Of a DNA stretch of 64,000 bases, positions 34,723 to 44,360 are shown one piece after another. Position 1 is the stretch's first letter; every line of letters starts with the position of its first letter. The translations under genes and the position numbers were made by a program. Below the pieces are notes generated by a model, which did no database searches, was not told the DNA's origin, and saw only the letters and a list, made by a program, of their open reading frames with translations. Location: NCBI RefSeq assembly GCF_002927275.1, contig NZ_PRKW01000001.1, positions 310,001 through 374,000 on the forward strand. Direction: 5' to 3'. The DNA is from Arthrobacter pityocampae. GTDB taxonomy: Bacteria > Actinomycetota > Actinomycetes > Actinomycetales > Micrococcaceae.

Positions 34723-36131
34723 CAGCCCTCCTGCGGTGGGGCGCTGATGTGCACGACCTTCACGAGCGAGAACTCGTCCAGCAGCTCGGGGCCGTAGCCG
34801 AACCCCGCCCCGCTGATTCCGCGCGGCTGCGCGGAACCACCGGGGGCACCGCCGAACACGGCGTTGACCTTGACGGTCCCCACGGCGAGCCCGGCGACGG
34901 CCTTCTGCGCGTGGGCGATGCTGCCGGTGAGGACGGACGCGGCGAGACCGTACGGGCCGGCGGCGGCGAGGCGCAGGGCGTCGTCGAAGCCGTCGACGAC
35001 AGTCACCGGCGCCACCGGGCCGAAGGTCTCCTCCGCCATGACCGTCATGGTCTCCGTGCAGTCGGAGAGCACGGTTGCCGGGTAGTGGGCGCCCGGGCCG
35101 TCGGGGATGGCGCCGCCCTCAAGGCACACGGCACCCTGTTCGATAGCCTCGCCGACCTGCGCCTGGACGGCGTCGCGCATGCGGCGGTCCACGAGCGGCG
35201 GGAAGGAGCCGCCCGTGTTGCGGTTACGGGCCTCTTCCGTGAGGGCCGCGAGGAACGGTTCGGCGACGGCCCTGCACACGTAGATGCGCTCGACGGAGGT
35301 GCAGATCTGTCCGGCATTGGCGAAGGCCCCGAGGGCTGCCTGGCTGGCCGCCCAGACGGGATCGACGTCGGCATCGACGATCAGTGGGTCATTGCCGCCG
35401 TTCTCGCGGATCACGTGGGCGCCGGTGAGCACCGCGGCGCGGGCGATCCGTGCGCCGGTGTCGCTGGAGCCCACATGGGCGAACACGTCGACGTCGGCCT
35501 CGGTGGTGAGCTGCTGCCCCACCTCGCCGCCGCCCGTGAGGGTGATGAACACCCCGTCCGGGAAGGCCGGCTGCAGCAGGCGCCCGAGGAGCTCGCCCAC
35601 GTGGGGGCAGCGTTCGCTGGGCTTGTGGATGACGGTGTTGCCCGTGACGAGCGCGGCCCCGATGAGGCCGGCGGCCACCGCCACGGGGTCGTTCCAGGGG
35701 GTCAGGAGCACGGCGACACCGCGCGGCTCGGCCACGGTGTAGTCGGTGGCCGTCACGGCCCCGCGCAGGCTCAGCCCGCGATGGACGGGGCCGAGTTCGG
35801 CGTACTGCTCGAGCGTGGAGACGGCTGCCTCGACGCCACCGAGGGCGTCCGCGGGCGGTTTGCCCGTCTCCCGCGTGTTGAGGTCGGCGAGCTCCTGGGC
35901 GCCGTCGCGCAGCGCCGTGGCCGCGCGGCGCAGGGCGGCGCCCCGCTCCGCCGGGCTCGTGGACGCCCACTCGGGCTGCACGGACCGGGAGAGGGAGACG
36001 GCCAGCGAGACCTGTTCCCGTGCGGCGCAGGGCAGCGTGCCCACCTCGGTGCCGTCCCGGGGGTCGACGATGGTGATGGACTCGTCATCCCGCACATCGG
36101 TCGGCGTGGATGTCGGGGTGGTGCTGGACAT
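34722..36131 (-). CDS. Aldehyde dehydrogenase family protein
   Basis: A 469-residue NAD(P)-dependent aldehyde dehydrogenase. The nucleotide-binding region includes VAVLLTPWNDPVAVAAG and TGNTVIHKPSERCP. The catalytic Glu lies in the variant motif VIRENGGNDPLIVD, replacing the usual ELGG, and the catalytic Cys is in FANAGQICTSVERIYV. The C-terminal EETFGPVAPV is conserved. ATG at 36131 has GAGGAGCACC upstream; the frame beyond this is non-coding. Its stop overlaps the hldE start, so it belongs to the heptose cluster operon. Substrate is unknown; oxidation of a sugar-derived aldehyde is a guess from context. Confidence 0.9.
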   Translation of the reverse strand: MSSTTPTSTPTDVRDDESITIVDPRDGTEVGTLPCAAREQVSLAVSLSRSVQPEWASTSPAERGAALRRAATALRDGAQELADLNTRETGKPPADALGGVEAAVSTLEQYAELGPVHRGLSLRGAVTATDYTVAEPRGVAVLLTPWNDPVAVAAGLIGAALVTGNTVIHKPSERCPHVGELLGRLLQPAFPDGVFITLTGGGEVGQQLTTEADVDVFAHVGSSDTGARIARAAVLTGAHVIRENGGNDPLIVDADVDPVWAASQAALGAFANAGQICTSVERIYVCRAVAEPFLAALTEEARNRNTGGSFPPLVDRRMRDAVQAQVGEAIEQGAVCLEGGAIPDGPGAHYPATVLSDCTETMTVMAEETFGPVAPVTVVDGFDDALRLAAAGPYGLAASVLTGSIAHAQKAVAGLAVGTVKVNAVFGGAPGGSAQPRGISGAGFGYGPELLDEFSLVKVVHISAPPQEG

Positions 36132-36348
36132 GGTGCTCCTCGAGGTCGACGGCCGTGATGGCTGATCTATTCGTTCCGTACCCGGCTCGCGTCCGTTCAC
36201 ACAGGCGCCGGGCCGATTTCTGCACTCCCTCCCGTGGTCGTCAGCAGGCTTAGCATATGGTGGCAGAAAGCGGCCGTGGCCCGGCCCGTCGGCGGGACAG
36301 GACGGGACGGTGGTCGGCCACGGGATACAGCGGACGGGAAGGACACCC

Positions 36349-37503
36349 ATGCAGGACGGCACGACGACGGCGGCATTCGGCGGGCGGCAGGACACGGCGC
36401 GGGCAGTGGGACCGGTGCTCGAACCCTTCAGGGACATCCGGCGGATCGCGGTCCTGCGCGGCGGCGGCCTCGGGGACCTCATGTTCGCGATGCCCGCGAT
36501 CGCGGCCCTCGGAGCACGCTATCCCGACGCGGCGATCACCCTGCTCGGCATGCCCGGCCACGCGGCACTGCTGGAGGGCCGGCCGGGGCCGGTGTCCTCG
36601 ATCCTGGAGCTGCCGGTCTGCCCCGGCGTCAGGCCCGGGGACGAGGAACCGGGAGCCGTGGACGCCTTCTTCGCTGGCCTTCCGGGCACGTTCGACCTGG
36701 CCGTCCAGCTGCACGGCGGCGGGCGGAACTCGAACCCGTTCCTCCTGCGGCTCGAGGCCCGTCACACGGTCGGCACCCGGACGCCGGACGCCGTCGCGCT
36801 GGAACGCACCATCCCCTACGTCTACTACCAGCACGAGGTGTTCCGTGCCCTGGAGGTCGTGGGTCTCGCAGGGGCCGTGCCGGTGGACCTGGAGCCGCGG
36901 GTGGGGGTCCTCCCGGGGGAGGTCGACCGCGCGGGGCAGCTGACCGGCGACGGCGCCGTCGTCGCCCTGCACCCCGGCGCCACGGATCCGCGCCGCCGGT
37001 GGCCGTCGTCGTCGTTCGCCGAGGTCGCGGTACGTGCGGCGGCGGACGGCTGCGAGGTGGTGGTGGTCGGGGACGCGACGGATGTCCCGGCGGCGGAGGA
37101 GATCGTCCGTCTCGCGCTCGCGCAGGCCCCGGCGGCGGACGTGCGGTCCCTCGCGGGGCAGCTCACGCTCGGCGAACTGGCCGGCCTGCTGGACCGCAGC
37201 GCGGTGATGGTCGGCAACGACAGCGGACCCCGGCACCTCGCCCAGGCGGTGGGCACGCCCACCGTGGGCGTCTTCTGGATCGGCAATGTCATCAACGCGG
37301 GCGCGATCGGCCGGACCCTCCACCGCGTCCACTTCTCCTGGGTGGCGCGCTGCCCGGTCTGCGGCGTGGACGTCACCCAGGTGGGCTGGACGGCGGAACG
37401 CTGCGAGCACGACGACTCGCTCGTGGCCGCCGTCCGGCCCGACGCCGTCTACGCGGACGTCGCGGAACTCAGGGCCACGAGCCTTCTTCTGCGTGGGCGA
37501 TGA
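36349..37503 (+). CDS. GT9 heptosyltransferase-like protein A
   Basis: A 384-residue ADP-heptose:LPS heptosyltransferase-family (GT9) enzyme with two Rossmann-like domains. The N-terminal LRGGGLGDLMFAMPAIAALG is the acceptor-domain hallmark. VALHPGATDPRRRWP and MVGNDSGPRHLAQAVGTPTVGVFW form the nucleotide-sugar site. Cysteines in ARCPVCGVD and ERCEHDD near the end may bind a metal. ATG at 36349 has GGGAAGGA six bases upstream. It is divergent from the aldehyde dehydrogenase and its 3' end overlaps the convergent SDR by 35 bases. ADP-heptose is the expected donor given gmhA, hldE and gmhB nearby. Confidence 0.9.
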   Translation: MQDGTTTAAFGGRQDTARAVGPVLEPFRDIRRIAVLRGGGLGDLMFAMPAIAALGARYPDAAITLLGMPGHAALLEGRPGPVSSILELPVCPGVRPGDEEPGAVDAFFAGLPGTFDLAVQLHGGGRNSNPFLLRLEARHTVGTRTPDAVALERTIPYVYYQHEVFRALEVVGLAGAVPVDLEPRVGVLPGEVDRAGQLTGDGAVVALHPGATDPRRRWPSSSFAEVAVRAAADGCEVVVVGDATDVPAAEEIVRLALAQAPAADVRSLAGQLTLGELAGLLDRSAVMVGNDSGPRHLAQAVGTPTVGVFWIGNVINAGAIGRTLHRVHFSWVARCPVCGVDVTQVGWTAERCEHDDSLVAAVRPDAVYADVAELRATSLLLRGR

Positions 37504-38191
37504 CCATCTCGCGGATCTCGCAGCTCTTCGGCTGCGAGAGCGCGAAGAGGATCGCCTCGGCGACGCGCTCGGGGTCATTGAGGCGTGAGTCGTCCTGCGG
37601 CTTGTACTGCTCGTCGCGGTCGTCGAAGAAGCGCGTCTTCATGCCGCCGGGAATGATCGTCGTGACGCCGATCTGCCCGGTGGTCTCCGCGGCCAGGGCC
37701 TGCGAGAAACCCATCACGCCGAACTTCGAGGCGCAGTAGGCCGTCGCGTCGCCGACGGCCTTGATGCCGAGGGTCGAGGCGATGGTGACCACGCGACCGT
37801 GGGTCTGCTTCAGGTACGGCAGGGCGGCGCGGGCGGTGGACGCCGTTCCCATCAGATTCACGCCGATCACCTTCTCCCACTCGTCGGCCGGCACGGTGTC
37901 GAGCGCGCCGCAGCGGTCGATCCCGGCGGCGGTGACGACGGCGTCGAGCCCGTCCATCATCTCGGCGGCCTCGCGGACCGCCGTCTCCACGGCTTGGCGG
38001 TCGGCGACGTCGACCTCGAAGGCCTTCACGCCGGTGACGCGGCTGATGTCGCGGTCGAGGACCACGGGCGTGCCACCGGCGGCGAGGACGCCCTGGACGA
38101 TGGCCGCGCCGAGGCCGGAGCCTCCGCCGGTCACCAGGACGCGTCCCGGGTTGTAGCCGCTTCCTGTGGTGGTCGTCGTGTTCTCGGTCAT
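37469..38191 (-). CDS. Classical short-chain dehydrogenase/reductase
   Basis: A 240-residue NAD(P)-dependent oxidoreductase of the classical SDR group. The cofactor motif VLVTGGGSGLGAAIV lies near residue 18, the catalytic Ser in VVTIASTLGIK and the Tyr-x3-Lys in ATAYCASKFGVMGFS. It is shorter than, and lacks the extended features of, HldD-type ADP-heptose epimerases, so it should not be read as HldD. GAAAGGA lies seven bases before the ATG at 38191. It follows hldE copy 2 by 80 bases on the same strand and overlaps the convergent GT9 gene. A sugar-modifying role is possible but unproven. Confidence 0.9.
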   Translation of the reverse strand: MTENTTTTTGSGYNPGRVLVTGGGSGLGAAIVQGVLAAGGTPVVLDRDISRVTGVKAFEVDVADRQAVETAVREAAEMMDGLDAVVTAAGIDRCGALDTVPADEWEKVIGVNLMGTASTARAALPYLKQTHGRVVTIASTLGIKAVGDATAYCASKFGVMGFSQALAAETTGQIGVTTIIPGGMKTRFFDDRDEQYKPQDDSRLNDPERVAEAILFALSQPKSCEIREMVIAHAEEGSWP

Positions 38192-38271
38192 GGGTGTTCC
38201 TTTCGTAGGGTGCATGGTCCGGCCGGACGGGCCGGAAGATCTATGGTCAGCCGACCGTGTCAGCCGACGGG

Positions 38272-39639
38272 TCAACCGACGCGGGCGAGCGCGGCGGCCA
38301 GTTTCGTGGTGGAGCGGGCGGGGATGTAGGGGACGGTGACGGTCCTGCCGCCCCAGCTGCTCATCAGCGCGGCCTCGGGGAGGTCCTCGGCGGCGTAGTC
38401 GCCGCCCTTGACCCAGATGTCGGGCTGCAGGCGCGCGATCGCGTTCTCCGGCGTCGACTCGGAGAAGACCAGGACGGCGTCCACGCAGCCGAGGGCCGAA
38501 AGCAGCTCCGCGCGGTCCTCCTGCTTGATGATGGGCCGGCTCTCCCCCTTGAGCCCGCGCACGGACTCGTCCGAGTTGAGGCAGACGATCAGGCAGTCGC
38601 CGAGCCGGCGTGCCGCGGCGAGGGTGCGGGCGTGGCCGGCGTGCAGGAGGTCGAAGCAGCCGCCGGTCGCGACGACGGTCCCGCCGGCCTCCCGCGTGCG
38701 CCGGGCGACGGTGAGGGCGTCGAGCCCGTCGACGGGCAGCTGCTGCGGCACGTCCTCGTCCTGCCGGGCCATCGCGCCGACACCGCCGGAGGCGAGGAAG
38801 TACGCGGCGGCCTCGGTGGCCTGCTGGGCGGCCGCGTCGATCGCGGCACCCTGCGCGAGTCCGACGGCGAGCGCCGAGGCGAAGCGGTCGCCCGCTCCGC
38901 AGGGGTCGGGGGCGTCGACGCGGGGCGCCGGCACCACCTGGGGCAGGAGGCCCGGGGCGGCCACGAGCGCGCCGTGGTCGCCCATGGTGACGATCACGGC
39001 CCTGCTCCCCCACGCGGCGAGCAGGACGTCGGCCGCCGCGGCCGCCGCGCGCGTCCCGGTGCCCTGGACGTCGGCGAACCGCAGGGCCTCCCCGAGGTTC
39101 GGGGTCACCGCGGCCACGCCCGGCACCGGCGGGGCGCCGGAGGGGTGGGGGTCCCACACCACGGGCGTCGTCCCGGCGAGTACCTCGAGGCGCGCGCGCA
39201 GGGCCTCGTTGGCGAGCACGCCGCGGCCGTAGTCCGCCGCGATGATCGCGTCGGCGCCGTCGAGGGCGGCCAGCATCGCGTCGGTGGCTTCCGGGACGGG
39301 AGGCGTCGCGCAGCCCTCGTCGAACCGGACGACCGCCTGCCCGGAGGCCCGGACCCTCGTCTTGACGGGGGTGGGCGCACCGGAGGGCCCGGCGACGACG
39401 GTGATGCCGTCGAGTTCGGCGCGGAGGAGTCCGGATGCCTCGTCATCGGCGAGGACGGTGACGAGCACGGCCTCGTGCCCGTCGGCCTGCAGTATGCGCG
39501 CCACGAGGCCCGCTCCCCCGGCGCGCCGCTGGACGACGTCGACGTCGACGACGGGTACGGGCGCGTCCGGCGACAGGCGCCCTGCCCCGCCGGAGAGATC
39601 CGCGTCGAGGAGGACATCCCCGACCACCACGATCCTCAT
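38272..39639 (-). CDS. Bifunctional heptose kinase / adenylyltransferase, copy 2 (HldE-like)
   Basis: A 455-residue HldE-like fusion, shorter and more divergent than copy 1. The kinase half starts [17 protein letters not shown], has RRAGGAGLVARI in place of the usual GGAANVA region, and ends with DPCGAGDRFASALAV. The transferase half has TGGCFDLLHAGHARTL with HxGH, and PDIWVKGGDYAAEDLPE. Both active sites appear complete. The ATG at 39639 overlaps the gmhA stop by four bases (ATGA). Being in the same coupled operon as gmhA and gmhB, this copy is the more likely pathway enzyme. Copy 1 may have a different sugar substrate. Confidence 0.88.
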   Translation of the reverse strand: MRIVVVGDVLLDADLSGGAGRLSPDAPVPVVDVDVVQRRAGGAGLVARILQADGHEAVLVTVLADDEASGLLRAELDGITVVAGPSGAPTPVKTRVRASGQAVVRFDEGCATPPVPEATDAMLAALDGADAIIAADYGRGVLANEALRARLEVLAGTTPVVWDPHPSGAPPVPGVAAVTPNLGEALRFADVQGTGTRAAAAAADVLLAAWGSRAVIVTMGDHGALVAAPGLLPQVVPAPRVDAPDPCGAGDRFASALAVGLAQGAAIDAAAQQATEAAAYFLASGGVGAMARQDEDVPQQLPVDGLDALTVARRTREAGGTVVATGGCFDLLHAGHARTLAAARRLGDCLIVCLNSDESVRGLKGESRPIIKQEDRAELLSALGCVDAVLVFSESTPENAIARLQPDIWVKGGDYAAEDLPEAALMSSWGGRTVTVPYIPARSTTKLAAALARVG

Positions 39640-40298
39640 CGCTGCTCCTCCCGACGGCGGCGCACCTCGGCGTCGAAGGCCCGGCACATCGCGTGCAGGG
39701 CGATGAGGTGGCCCTCCTGGGCGTTCGCGGACGCGGCGTCGACCGCCACGGAGTCGTCGACGCACTCGGTGAGGGGGTTGGGCCCGGCGCCCGTGAGCGC
39801 CCAGGTGGTGATGCCGGCCGAGCGGGCGGCCTCGGCGGCGCGCAGCAGGTTGGGGCTCCTGCCGCTCGTGCTCAGGAGCACGAGGATGTCCCCGGGCCGG
39901 CCGTGGGCGCTCACCTGGCGGGCGTACAGGTGGTCGAACCCGTAGTCGTTGGCGATGGCCGTGACGGCGGAGCTCTCGGCATGGAGGGAGATCGCGGAGA
40001 ACGGTTCGCGTTCGCCGTCGAACCGGCCGACGAGTTCGGCCGTCAGGTGTTGGGCCTCGGCGGCGGAGCCGCCGTTGCCGGCCGCGAGCAGCCGCTGCCC
40101 GGCGAGGAGACGGTCCGCCAGCTCCACGCCCCAGCCGGCCAGGGTGCCGGCGTTCAGGGCGAGGGATTCGAGGGCCGGTGTGACTGCCCGGAGGTGGTCC
40201 AGCACGAGCTGCCGTGAGTCCTCCCGCGCGGTGGCCCCGGCGGTGTCCGGGATCGTGCCGGACGCGATGTCGGGCTGGATGTCGGTCTGCGTGGTCAC
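39636..40298 (-). CDS. gmhA: SIS-domain phosphoheptose isomerase
   Basis: A 220-residue sugar isomerase (SIS) domain protein of the GmhA type, which converts sedoheptulose 7-phosphate to D-glycero-D-manno-heptose 7-phosphate. The phosphate-binding [24 protein letters not shown] (key region, GNGGSAAEA) is characteristic, followed by [20 protein letters not shown] and [16 protein letters not shown], and a C-terminal helix with [15 protein letters not shown]. About 30 extra N-terminal residues are not conserved. Start GTG at 40298 and stop both lie in four-base overlaps with neighbours. A DiaA-like role is unlikely given the heptose genes around it. Confidence 0.92.
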   Translation of the reverse strand: MTTQTDIQPDIASGTIPDTAGATAREDSRQLVLDHLRAVTPALESLALNAGTLAGWGVELADRLLAGQRLLAAGNGGSAAEAQHLTAELVGRFDGEREPFSAISLHAESSAVTAIANDYGFDHLYARQVSAHGRPGDILVLLSTSGRSPNLLRAAEAARSAGITTWALTGAGPNPLTECVDDSVAVDAASANAQEGHLIALHAMCRAFDAEVRRRREEQR

Positions 40299-41587
40299 AG
40301 TGCCCTGCCTCCTGTGCTTTCGAGTCGACGCGCGGCACTGTGCCGGGCGGTGGCCTGTTCTGCGGGTGCTGCGTCGGCGAGGGCGCTCTGGTAGGCCTTC
40401 TCCGTGTCGGCGGCGATGCGGCTCCACGAGTAGCGGGCCTTCACGCGGCGGTAGCCGTTGTCGCCGAGCTCGCGGGCCCACCCGGGGTCGCCCACGATCC
40501 CGGCGATCGCCCCGGCGATGGCCGCCGGGTCCTGGGGTGGTACGTGCAGTCCGGTGGTGCCGTCCACCACGGTGTCGACGAGGCCGCCGACGGCCGCGGC
40601 GATCACCGGGACGCCGCAGGCCATGGCCTCCAGCGGGACGATCCCGAACGGCTCGTACCAGGGGGCGCAGACCACGGCGTCCGCGCTGCGCAGCACCGCG
40701 GGCATCTCCACCCGCGACACCTGGCCACGCAGGACCACACGGTCCGCGACACCGAGGTCGACGGCGAGCGCGCGGAGTCGCTGCGCCTCCGGGTCGTCCT
40801 CGAGCCCGGTGGAGCTGCCGGCACCGCCCACGATGTGGAGTTCGACGTCGTCGCGGCCGAGGTCGGCGAGCTCGCGCAGAGCGCGGATCACGAGGTCCAT
40901 GCCCTTGCGCGGGACGAGCCGCCCCACGCTGACGATGCGGTGCGCGCGGGTGCGGTCCTCCACGGGCCCGTGCGGGGTGAACAGTTCGACGTCGACGCCG
41001 CACGGGGCGATGGACACGCGGTTGCCCGGGACGCCCATGGCCTTGAGCTCGAACACCTCGTCCGAGCAGGTGGCGACGATGCGGTCGGCGCTGCGCCCCA
41101 CCATCGCCTCGAGCATGAGCCGCTCGGGCGGGCTGGTGTCCTCGGCCCCCTGGTGGCGGCGCTTGACCGTGCCGAGCGCATGGAAGGTCTGGACGACCTG
41201 GACGGGGCTGCCTGCGGCGCGCGAGCGACCGGCGGCGTCGAGCGCGGCGAGCCCGGACATCCAGAAGTGTCCGTGCACGATGTCCGGCGGTTCCTGCCCC
41301 CAGTCCTCCACGATGCCCTCCGCCAGCCGGCCCATGTAGGGCAGGAGGAGGTCCTTCGGGACGGCTCGCTCAGGGCCGGCGGTGATGTGCACGACCTCCA
41401 GGTGCGGGTCGGTGCGCACCCGGTCCGGCAGGGCCGGGTCGTCGCGGCGCGTGTAGACCGTCACGTCGTGTCCCCGGTGGGCCAGTGCGAGGGACAGCTC
41501 GGCGACGTGGACGTTCTGCCCGCCGGCGTCGACGCCTCCCAGCGCGGCCAGTGGGCTCGCGTGCTCCGAAACCATGGAGATCCTCAC
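40295..41587 (-). CDS. Family 4 glycosyltransferase
   Basis: A 430-residue GT-B retaining glycosyltransferase. The N-terminal acceptor domain has [20 protein letters not shown] and [14 protein letters not shown]. The C-terminal donor domain has [22 protein letters not shown] and the conserved EX7E region in [21 protein letters not shown]. It resembles MshA- and sucrose-synthase-like actinobacterial GT4 enzymes. GTG at 41587 overlaps the preceding gene's stop by four bases, and its own stop overlaps gmhA. It presumably transfers a hexose within the heptose-containing glycan. The donor nucleotide cannot be deduced. Confidence 0.92.
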   Translation of the reverse strand: MRISMVSEHASPLAALGGVDAGGQNVHVAELSLALAHRGHDVTVYTRRDDPALPDRVRTDPHLEVVHITAGPERAVPKDLLLPYMGRLAEGIVEDWGQEPPDIVHGHFWMSGLAALDAAGRSRAAGSPVQVVQTFHALGTVKRRHQGAEDTSPPERLMLEAMVGRSADRIVATCSDEVFELKAMGVPGNRVSIAPCGVDVELFTPHGPVEDRTRAHRIVSVGRLVPRKGMDLVIRALRELADLGRDDVELHIVGGAGSSTGLEDDPEAQRLRALAVDLGVADRVVLRGQVSRVEMPAVLRSADAVVCAPWYEPFGIVPLEAMACGVPVIAAAVGGLVDTVVDGTTGLHVPPQDPAAIAGAIAGIVGDPGWARELGDNGYRRVKARYSWSRIAADTEKAYQSALADAAPAEQATARHSAARRLESTGGRAL

Positions 41588-42585
41588 GGGGCCTTCCTCT
41601 CTGTGACCGCCAGGACGCGGTGCCGTGTCGGTTCCTGCTCCAGGACGTCGTCCCAGTCGGCGAGGAAACGGGCAAGCCCGTAGGAGGCGAGGGCCGCCTC
41701 CCGGGCGGCCCGTCCCCGGACCCGCGCCTCGTCGGGGTCCTCGATGAGCCGCGCCGCCATGCGGACGAGGTCGTCGACGTTCGTGGAGACGGCCCCCGCC
41801 TCCGGCGGCACCGCGCGGGCCGCCTCCGTGGTCGCGAGGGCCAGCACGGGGAGTCCCACGTGCATCGCCTCGAGGAGCGAGAGGCCGAGGGAAGTCCAGC
41901 GCAGCGGGTGGACGTAGGCCCGGGACCTCCCGAGCCGTGCGTGCAGCTGCGCCGTGGGCAGGTCGCCGCCGATGCGCAGTTCCCGGGGCGTGAGGTCCAG
42001 GGCGTCGGGGAGCCCGTCCGTCCCCATCCCGAAGACCTCCAGCGGTGCGACGCCCGCGAAGCGGGGCAGCAGGTCGGTGCCGGTGATGCGGCCGCGGCGC
42101 ACGGGCTCGTTGATGACGGCGGCGAGCTGCCCGAGCTCCCCGGTGTAGAGGTAGCCGGGATCCACGATGCCGTGCTCGATCACCGTGGTGTCGGCACCGC
42201 CGTTGTCCCAGAAGAGCGCGTTGAAGTGGGTGACGTGGATGATCGGGATGTCCGTCTGGCCGGCGAGCGGGTGGACGGTACCCACGATGTCGCGGCGCGG
42301 GGTGTTGTGCTCGAGGAACACCGCCGGCAGGTCGCGGCCCGGGGTGCGTCCCAGGAGCCGTTCGCACTCGGCGATCTCCTCGACCCGCTGCAGGACGACG
42401 ACGTCGATATCGGCGCCGGGGAGGTCCTCCGGCGCCACCTCGATCACGGACGTCGGCCAGTCGCGGCCCGCGCGGCCGAGGCCCCATGCTCCGCCCCCGG
42501 GCGTGGTCGGCAGCACGTAGGTGTGGTCCCCCCGCACGAAAGCGTCGGTCCACCCTCCGTGGACGTGCCATAACAGGATCCTCAT
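41584..42585 (-). CDS. Glycosyltransferase (GT-B fold, GT1/GT4-like)
   Basis: A 333-residue protein with a GT-B layout. The N-terminus [16 protein letters not shown] is followed by [18 protein letters not shown] and [14 protein letters not shown]. The C-terminal half contains [27 protein letters not shown], a typical donor-site block. The family is less certain than for its neighbours because the glycine-rich N-terminal loop is unusual. ATG at 42585 and the stop are both within four-base overlaps of the operon chain. It should add one residue of the same glycan. Confidence 0.85.
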   Translation of the reverse strand: MRILLWHVHGGWTDAFVRGDHTYVLPTTPGGGAWGLGRAGRDWPTSVIEVAPEDLPGADIDVVVLQRVEEIAECERLLGRTPGRDLPAVFLEHNTPRRDIVGTVHPLAGQTDIPIIHVTHFNALFWDNGGADTTVIEHGIVDPGYLYTGELGQLAAVINEPVRRGRITGTDLLPRFAGVAPLEVFGMGTDGLPDALDLTPRELRIGGDLPTAQLHARLGRSRAYVHPLRWTSLGLSLLEAMHVGLPVLALATTEAARAVPPEAGAVSTNVDDLVRMAARLIEDPDEARVRGRAAREAALASYGLARFLADWDDVLEQEPTRHRVLAVTERKAP

Positions 42586-43685
42586 CGGTGTCCCCTCGTT
42601 GGTCGGCGGCCCTCTGTGCGGCCGATGCTGCGGCGTGAGCCGAGTGACGATACGCCGGAGCTGAGCCGGAGCACGGCGTCCATGACGTCCTCCGGGGAGA
42701 CGCCGGACAGGCAGGGGTGCCCCTGCACGGGGCAGACGCGGGCACGGCTGAGCGCGCAGGCGGCGTCCTGGTCGCCGAGCAGCTCCACGGGCACCCGGTA
42801 GGGCGCCCAGCGCACGGCCGGGACCACGGGCGAGAACAGGCACACCACCGGGGTGTTGACGGCGGCCGCGAGGTGCGCGGGCCCGGTGTTGCCCGTGACG
42901 ATCACCGACGCCCCGGCGATGACCGAGCCCAGGGTGGCCAGGTCGGTGCGGCCCCCGAGGTCCAGGGCCTCGGGGCCCGCGACCGTGGACGTCAGCTCGG
43001 TCTCGTCCGGCCCGCCGGTGACAACCACGCGGTACCCGGCGGCGGTCAGGAGTCCGACGGCCGCGGCGTGGTGGAGCGGGGGCCAGGCACGGGCGGGCAC
43101 GGAGGCGCCGGGGTGGACGACGACGTAGGGGCCGGGGCCTGCGAGCGCGGAGGCGTCGGTGAGGTGCGTGACCTGCAGCCGGCCGTCGTCGCCCGGGGGC
43201 AGGGCGTACCCGGCCGCCTCCGCGATGCCGAGCGCCCGCTCCGCTTCCGGCTGGTCCTCGGGGAAGTCCTCGCCGGGCTTGAGGCGGACGTCGAGGAGCG
43301 ATCCCGCATAGTCCACGGAGGCCCCGGCGATCCGCCGGACGCCGGCGAGGCGGAGCAGCAGGGCCAGGGGCAGCGGCGACTGGTGGAACGAGGTCAGGAG
43401 CACGGCCTCGTCGACGGCGAGGGCCGTCACGGCGTCGTGCAGTTCGCCCACCAGCTCCGGTGTGGGTTCGGGGGCCGGGTCCACGATCCAGGGCGCGGAC
43501 CAGGTGACGACGTCGACGACGCCCGGCAGCAACCGTGCGGCCGCGGCGCCCTGGGGCCCGCACAGCATGACGACGTCGTTCGGGGAATCCCCATGGTCCC
43601 CGGCGGCGATGGCACGGACGGCGGGACCGGCGAGGAGGACGTCGCCGGCGCTGTCGAGGCGGGCGACGAGGACCCGGCGCCTCAC
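42582..43685 (-). CDS. GT9 heptosyltransferase-like protein B
   Basis: A 367-residue GT9 family member. The N-terminus [22 protein letters not shown], the mid-region [15 protein letters not shown] and the C-terminal [24 protein letters not shown] are diagnostic. A cysteine-containing tail ([16 protein letters not shown]) resembles that of other GT9 proteins. Start GTG at 43685 overlaps the gmhB stop (GTGA). Its place directly after gmhB in a coupled chain argues that ADP-heptose is the donor. The acceptor cannot be LPS core in this type of bacterium and is unknown. Confidence 0.9.
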   Translation of the reverse strand: MRRRVLVARLDSAGDVLLAGPAVRAIAAGDHGDSPNDVVMLCGPQGAAAARLLPGVVDVVTWSAPWIVDPAPEPTPELVGELHDAVTALAVDEAVLLTSFHQSPLPLALLLRLAGVRRIAGASVDYAGSLLDVRLKPGEDFPEDQPEAERALGIAEAAGYALPPGDDGRLQVTHLTDASALAGPGPYVVVHPGASVPARAWPPLHHAAAVGLLTAAGYRVVVTGGPDETELTSTVAGPEALDLGGRTDLATLGSVIAGASVIVTGNTGPAHLAAAVNTPVVCLFSPVVPAVRWAPYRVPVELLGDQDAACALSRARVCPVQGHPCLSGVSPEDVMDAVLRLSSGVSSLGSRRSIGRTEGRRPTRGHR

Positions 43686-44230
43686 GGCGTCCCCGCCCAC
43701 AGCGTGTCGACGGCGTCGGCGAGGGTCGCGGCGACGGCAGGAGCCGAGCGGATCTCGTCCTCGAGCGTGACGCCCGTCGGGACGAGGACGGCCTGCGCGC
43801 CCGCGGCTGCTGCGGCTCCCATGTCCGCGCCGATGTCGCCGATGACGGCGACGTCCGAGGCGTCGAGGCCCAGGCGGGTGCTGGCCGCGAGGACCATGCC
43901 CGGGGCGGGCTTCCGGCACGCGCAGCCGTCGTCGGCCCCGTGGGGGCAAAGCTCCCAGACGTCGAACGGTCCGAGCAGTTCCTCGACGCGGGCATTGACG
44001 GCGTCCACCTGGTCGCGGGTGACGATCCCCCGGGCGATCCCCGACTGGTTGGTCACCACGCCCACCGGGATGCCGCGGGAGCGGAGGCCGTCGAGCACCT
44101 CGAGCGCCCCGGGCATGGGCTGCACGAGGGCGGGATCACCGTTGTACGGGACGTCCACGACGATCGTCCCGTCGCGGTCGAACAGGACGGCCCGTGGGGG
44201 CGTCCGTGGGGGTCCGGCCGAAGTCTGCAT
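43682..44230 (-). CDS. gmhB: D-glycero-beta-D-manno-heptose-1,7-bisphosphate 7-phosphatase
   Basis: A 182-residue HAD phosphatase of the GmhB/HisB type, dephosphorylating heptose bisphosphate at C7. Motif I is AVLFDRDGTIVVDVPYNGDP, motif II VVTNQSGIARG, and motif IV VAVIGDIGADMGAAAAAG. The family zinc-binding insert is present as CPHGADDGCACRKP, with three Cys and one His. It is the first gene of a six-gene unit ending with hldE copy 2, each pair overlapping by four bases. GT9 protein C starts divergently 131 bases away. A related role in histidinol phosphate removal is unlikely in this context. Confidence 0.92.
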   Translation of the reverse strand: MQTSAGPPRTPPRAVLFDRDGTIVVDVPYNGDPALVQPMPGALEVLDGLRSRGIPVGVVTNQSGIARGIVTRDQVDAVNARVEELLGPFDVWELCPHGADDGCACRKPAPGMVLAASTRLGLDASDVAVIGDIGADMGAAAAAGAQAVLVPTGVTLEDEIRSAPAVAATLADAVDTLWAGTP

Positions 44231-44360
44231 ACTGGCTTAGTTCCCGTGGAGGAGCAGTACTAAACACTTTCCGCCCGACTTCTTCTCCGCGGGCCCTGCC
44301 GCTCGTCCCGACGATATGCCCCGACGGCCCGGACCCCGATTCTCTGGCAGGATCGTTCCC

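Noticed and set aside
37469-38191. SDR as the missing HldD epimerase
   Set aside because: It is a 240-residue classical SDR with YxxxK in the standard position and lacks the length and layout of extended SDR epimerases.
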